DNA from: Streptomyces colonosanans
GTDB taxonomy: Bacteria > Actinomycetota > Actinomycetes > Streptomycetales > Streptomycetaceae
Length of the DNA stretch: 45,498 nt
Reading direction: 5' to 3'
NCBI RefSeq assembly: GCF_001866645.1
Contig: NZ_MLYP01000012.1
Coordinates: 1-45,498 of the forward strand
Below the pieces are notes generated by a model. It saw only the letters and a list, made by a program, of their open reading frames with translations. It did no database searches and was not told the DNA's origin. How positions within the stretch are numbered: position 1 is the stretch's first letter; every line of letters starts with the position of its first letter. Positions 43,578 to 45,498 of this stretch are shown here, one piece after another. The position numbers and the translations under genes were made by a program.

Positions 43578-44549
43578 TCAGAACAGGGCCCGTGCAAGCG
43601 CCCGACGTGCCACGGCCACGCGCGGGTCCTCGGCCCCGACCACCTCGAAGAGTTCCAGCAGTCTCAGCCGTGCGGCATTCCGGTCGTCACCCGCCGTACG
43701 CTGCACGGTCTCGATGAGCCTGCCGAACGCGTCCTCCACATGACCGCCCACCAGATCCAGGTCCGCGGCAAGGATCTGCGCCTGTACGTCACCGGGCTTG
43801 TCCGCGGCGTCCTTGCGCACCTGCTGCGGGTCCAGGTCGCGCACGCGCTGCAGCAACTCGGCCTGGGCGAGGCCAAGTTCGGCCTCCGTGTTGCCCGGAT
43901 CGTCGCTCAGCACGTTCTTGTACGCCTGGATCGCACCGCCCAAGTCGCCCGCGTCCAGGGCCTGTACAGCGGCCTCCAGCACCGCGTCGTAGGGGCCCGC
44001 GGCAGCCTCGGGGGCCGCCTGGGCGCCGGGCTCCGCGTCGGGGTCGACGGTCAGGCCGGTCAGCCCGAAGCGCTGCTCGGCGACCTCGATGAGCTGGTCG
44101 AGGGTCGCGCGGATCTGCTCCTCGGGGGTGACGCCCTGGAAGAGGGGCAGCGCCTGCCCGGCGACCACGGCGAAGACCGCCGGGATTCCCTGGACGCCGA
44201 ACTGCTGCATCAACATCTGGTTGGCGTCGACGTCGATCTTGGCTAGCACGAAGCGGCCGCTGTACTCGGCGGCCAGCCGCTCCAGGACCGGGCTCAGCTG
44301 CTTGCAGGGCTGGCACCACTCGGCCCAGAAGTCGATGACGACGGGCACCTCGGTGGAGCGCTGCAGGACATCCCGCTCGAACCCCGCCTCGTCGACGTCG
44401 ATGACGAGATCGGTCGGGGAGACCGCCCCTCCCCCGCCCTGCCGGGCCGCTTCGGCGCGCGCCTGCTCCGCCTTCGCCTTGGCCTCCTGGGCGGCCTTCA
44501 CTGCGGCGAGGTCGACGACTCCGCTCATGGACATGTTCCGTGGCTGCAT
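43578..44549 (-). CDS. Thioredoxin-TPR protein (YbbN/CnoX-like)
   Basis: A 323-residue cytoplasmic protein. An Ala/Lys-rich helix (about 12-38) precedes a thioredoxin domain (about 45-155) with WCQPCK at 78-83 in DFWAEWCQPCKQLSP, and a C-terminal TPR-like part (DAGDLGGAIQAYKNVLSDDP). The fold matches YbbN/CnoX, which hands oxidised clients to chaperones; here the CxxC is retained. ATG 44549 has GGGAGG 8 nt upstream; M6 or M8 are alternatives. It is divergent from a TetR gene. Confidence 0.87.
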   Translation of the reverse strand: MQPRNMSMSGVVDLAAVKAAQEAKAKAEQARAEAARQGGGGAVSPTDLVIDVDEAGFERDVLQRSTEVPVVIDFWAEWCQPCKQLSPVLERLAAEYSGRFVLAKIDVDANQMLMQQFGVQGIPAVFAVVAGQALPLFQGVTPEEQIRATLDQLIEVAEQRFGLTGLTVDPDAEPGAQAAPEAAAGPYDAVLEAAVQALDAGDLGGAIQAYKNVLSDDPGNTEAELGLAQAELLQRVRDLDPQQVRKDAADKPGDVQAQILAADLDLVGGHVEDAFGRLIETVQRTAGDDRNAARLRLLELFEVVGAEDPRVAVARRALARALF

Positions 44550-44694
44550 GAGTACATCCTCCCCCTTCCTTGCGCCGCTGTGAAAAGCGCTGTGCCGGCC
44601 GTGCCCGACCGGTCCTGATCCGCGCCGGGTCCCCACCCGACGCCCGTGGCTGTCGCTCACGCGTGCGTCACTGTCGGATTGACGCCCACGCTTT

Positions 44695-44711
44695 CGCTAC
44701 GAGTCGTAGCG
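44695..44711. promoter_or_regulatory. Palindromic candidate TetR operator
   Basis: CGCTACGAGTCGTAGCG, 8-bp perfect arms around one base, in the divergent region 44550-44816. TTGACG at 44680-44685 lies 9 bp to its left and could be the -35 of the TetR gene. It probably binds the adjacent TetR protein. Confidence 0.6.
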
Positions 44712-44816
44712 TAACTGTCGACAGGGGTCGCCGCGGCCCGTCCGCTGGTGATCTCCCTCACCACTTCACACCACGCACAGATTCACCCGGCCACACCGAC
44801 GGATAAGGTCACCGCC

Positions 44817-45443
44817 ATGCAGAGCAGCACTCCCGCCGCCCGAACGGGGCGACCGCGCAGCGCTGCCGCGGACGCCGCGATCCTGGAGGCGACGCGGGAG
44901 GCGCTGGTCGAGCTGGGCTGGTCGAAACTCACGCTGTCGGACGTGGCGACACGGGCCGGGGTCGCGAAGACGACGCTCTACCGCCGCTGGTCGGGCAAGA
45001 ACGAACTCGTGGTGGACGCGGTGGCCGAGCTCTTCGACGAGCTGGAGCTGCCCGACCGGGGCAGTCTCGCCGCCGACATCGAGGGCGTGGTGCTGCAGTT
45101 CGCGGCGATCCTGGACCGCCCGGAGGCGCAGAGCGGGCTGATGGCGGTGGTCGCGGAGTCGACCCGGGACGACGCCCTGCGCGAACGCATCCGCACCTCG
45201 ATCGTGGACCGTCAGAAGCGCCTGGTGCTGGAGGGCCGGGCCCGCGCGGCCGCCCGCGGCGAACTCCCCCCGGAACCGGACCCCGACGCTGCCTCCCACG
45301 AGGCGGACCTGATCTTCGACGTGGTGGCGGGAGCTGTGGTGCACCGCACCCTGGTCAGCGCACGCCCGGCGGACGAGGAATGGGTACGCGACCTGACAAG
45401 GGTGCTGCTGCTGGGGCTGGCGGGCGCGGCGCACACCTCGTGA
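44817..45443 (+). CDS. TetR-family regulator
   Basis: A 208-residue repressor-type regulator with HTH LTLSDVATRAGVAKTTLYRR (about residues 39-58) and an AcrR-like C-terminal ligand domain. ATG 44817 has only AAGG as ribosome site. Its targets are probably itself and the divergent YbbN-like gene, through the 17-bp palindrome; the DUF6230 operon, with its own palindrome, is another possibility. The ligand is unknown. Confidence 0.9.
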   Translation: MQSSTPAARTGRPRSAAADAAILEATREALVELGWSKLTLSDVATRAGVAKTTLYRRWSGKNELVVDAVAELFDELELPDRGSLAADIEGVVLQFAAILDRPEAQSGLMAVVAESTRDDALRERIRTSIVDRQKRLVLEGRARAAARGELPPEPDPDAASHEADLIFDVVAGAVVHRTLVSARPADEEWVRDLTRVLLLGLAGAAHTS

Positions 45444-45498
45444 CCGCGCCGCACCCGCCCGCTCGTCCCTGCCGCGGCACTAGACGCCCGCCGGCTCC

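Overview
This is a high-GC actinobacterial chromosome segment, almost certainly Streptomyces. Third codon positions are nearly all G or C, GTG and TTG starts are common, stop/start overlaps are frequent, and the families are typical of the genus (GlgE pathway operon, MurJ, FemX-like enzyme, DUF6114/DUF6230 pair, HTH/TPR regulator with a Tat-like segment). From memory, the gene order resembles the core SCO54xx region of S. coelicolor read in reverse; this was not checked by alignment. I see no prophage, IS element, CRISPR array, rRNA or tRNA.

Layout. (1) 2-6655: GlgE alpha-glucan operon, truncated glgE then treS, maltokinase and glgB, closed by a very large nested inverted repeat. (2) 6855-10597, minus strand: HelD-type RNA polymerase motor, a predicted stand-alone small RNA on the opposite strand, thioredoxin, MerR regulator and Lrp/AsnC regulator; a frameshifted epimerase and an aldo/keto reductase run rightward. 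(3) 12819-20268: cell-envelope block with an L,D-transpeptidase lipoprotein, a FemAB/FemX-like transferase, MurJ-type flippase and a two-component system coupled to a GerMN-like lipoprotein. (4) 20319-23628: DUF2127 membrane protein, then a 14-TM drug exporter divergent from its TetR regulator, with three palindromic operators between them. (5) 23764-27747: C4-dicarboxylate symporter divergent from a CitA/CitB-type two-component system, with four 23-bp tandem palindromic repeats between them. (6) 27895-31062: sugar ABC importer without its own ATPase. (7) 31499-33875: HTH/TPR regulator divergent from two coupled uncharacterised genes. (8) 33957-40111: pfkA divergent from pta-ackA, then pyk, a glycolysis/acetate cluster. 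(9) 40194-42953: DUF6230, DUF6114 and a large Ser/Ala/Pro-rich secreted protein, with an intrinsic terminator inside the operon. (10) 43578-45443: YbbN-like thioredoxin-TPR protein divergent from a TetR regulator.

How the genes work together. Region 1 turns trehalose into maltose (TreS), maltose 1-phosphate (maltokinase), linear glucan (GlgE) and branched glucan (GlgB). Region 3 gathers lipid II export, peptide-bridge synthesis and L,D-crosslinking around an envelope-type sensor. Region 8 links upper and lower glycolysis to acetyl-phosphate/acetate overflow. Most regulators stand beside an obvious target, and in several cases candidate operators can be read directly.

The least explained items are the small-RNA gene at about 9146-9240, the duplicated 85-bp segments between the two cell-wall genes, the inverted repeat that copies the end of glgB, the 23-bp repeats upstream of dctA, and the DUF6230/DUF6114/secreted-protein operon. 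No single new defence or biosynthetic system is evident.
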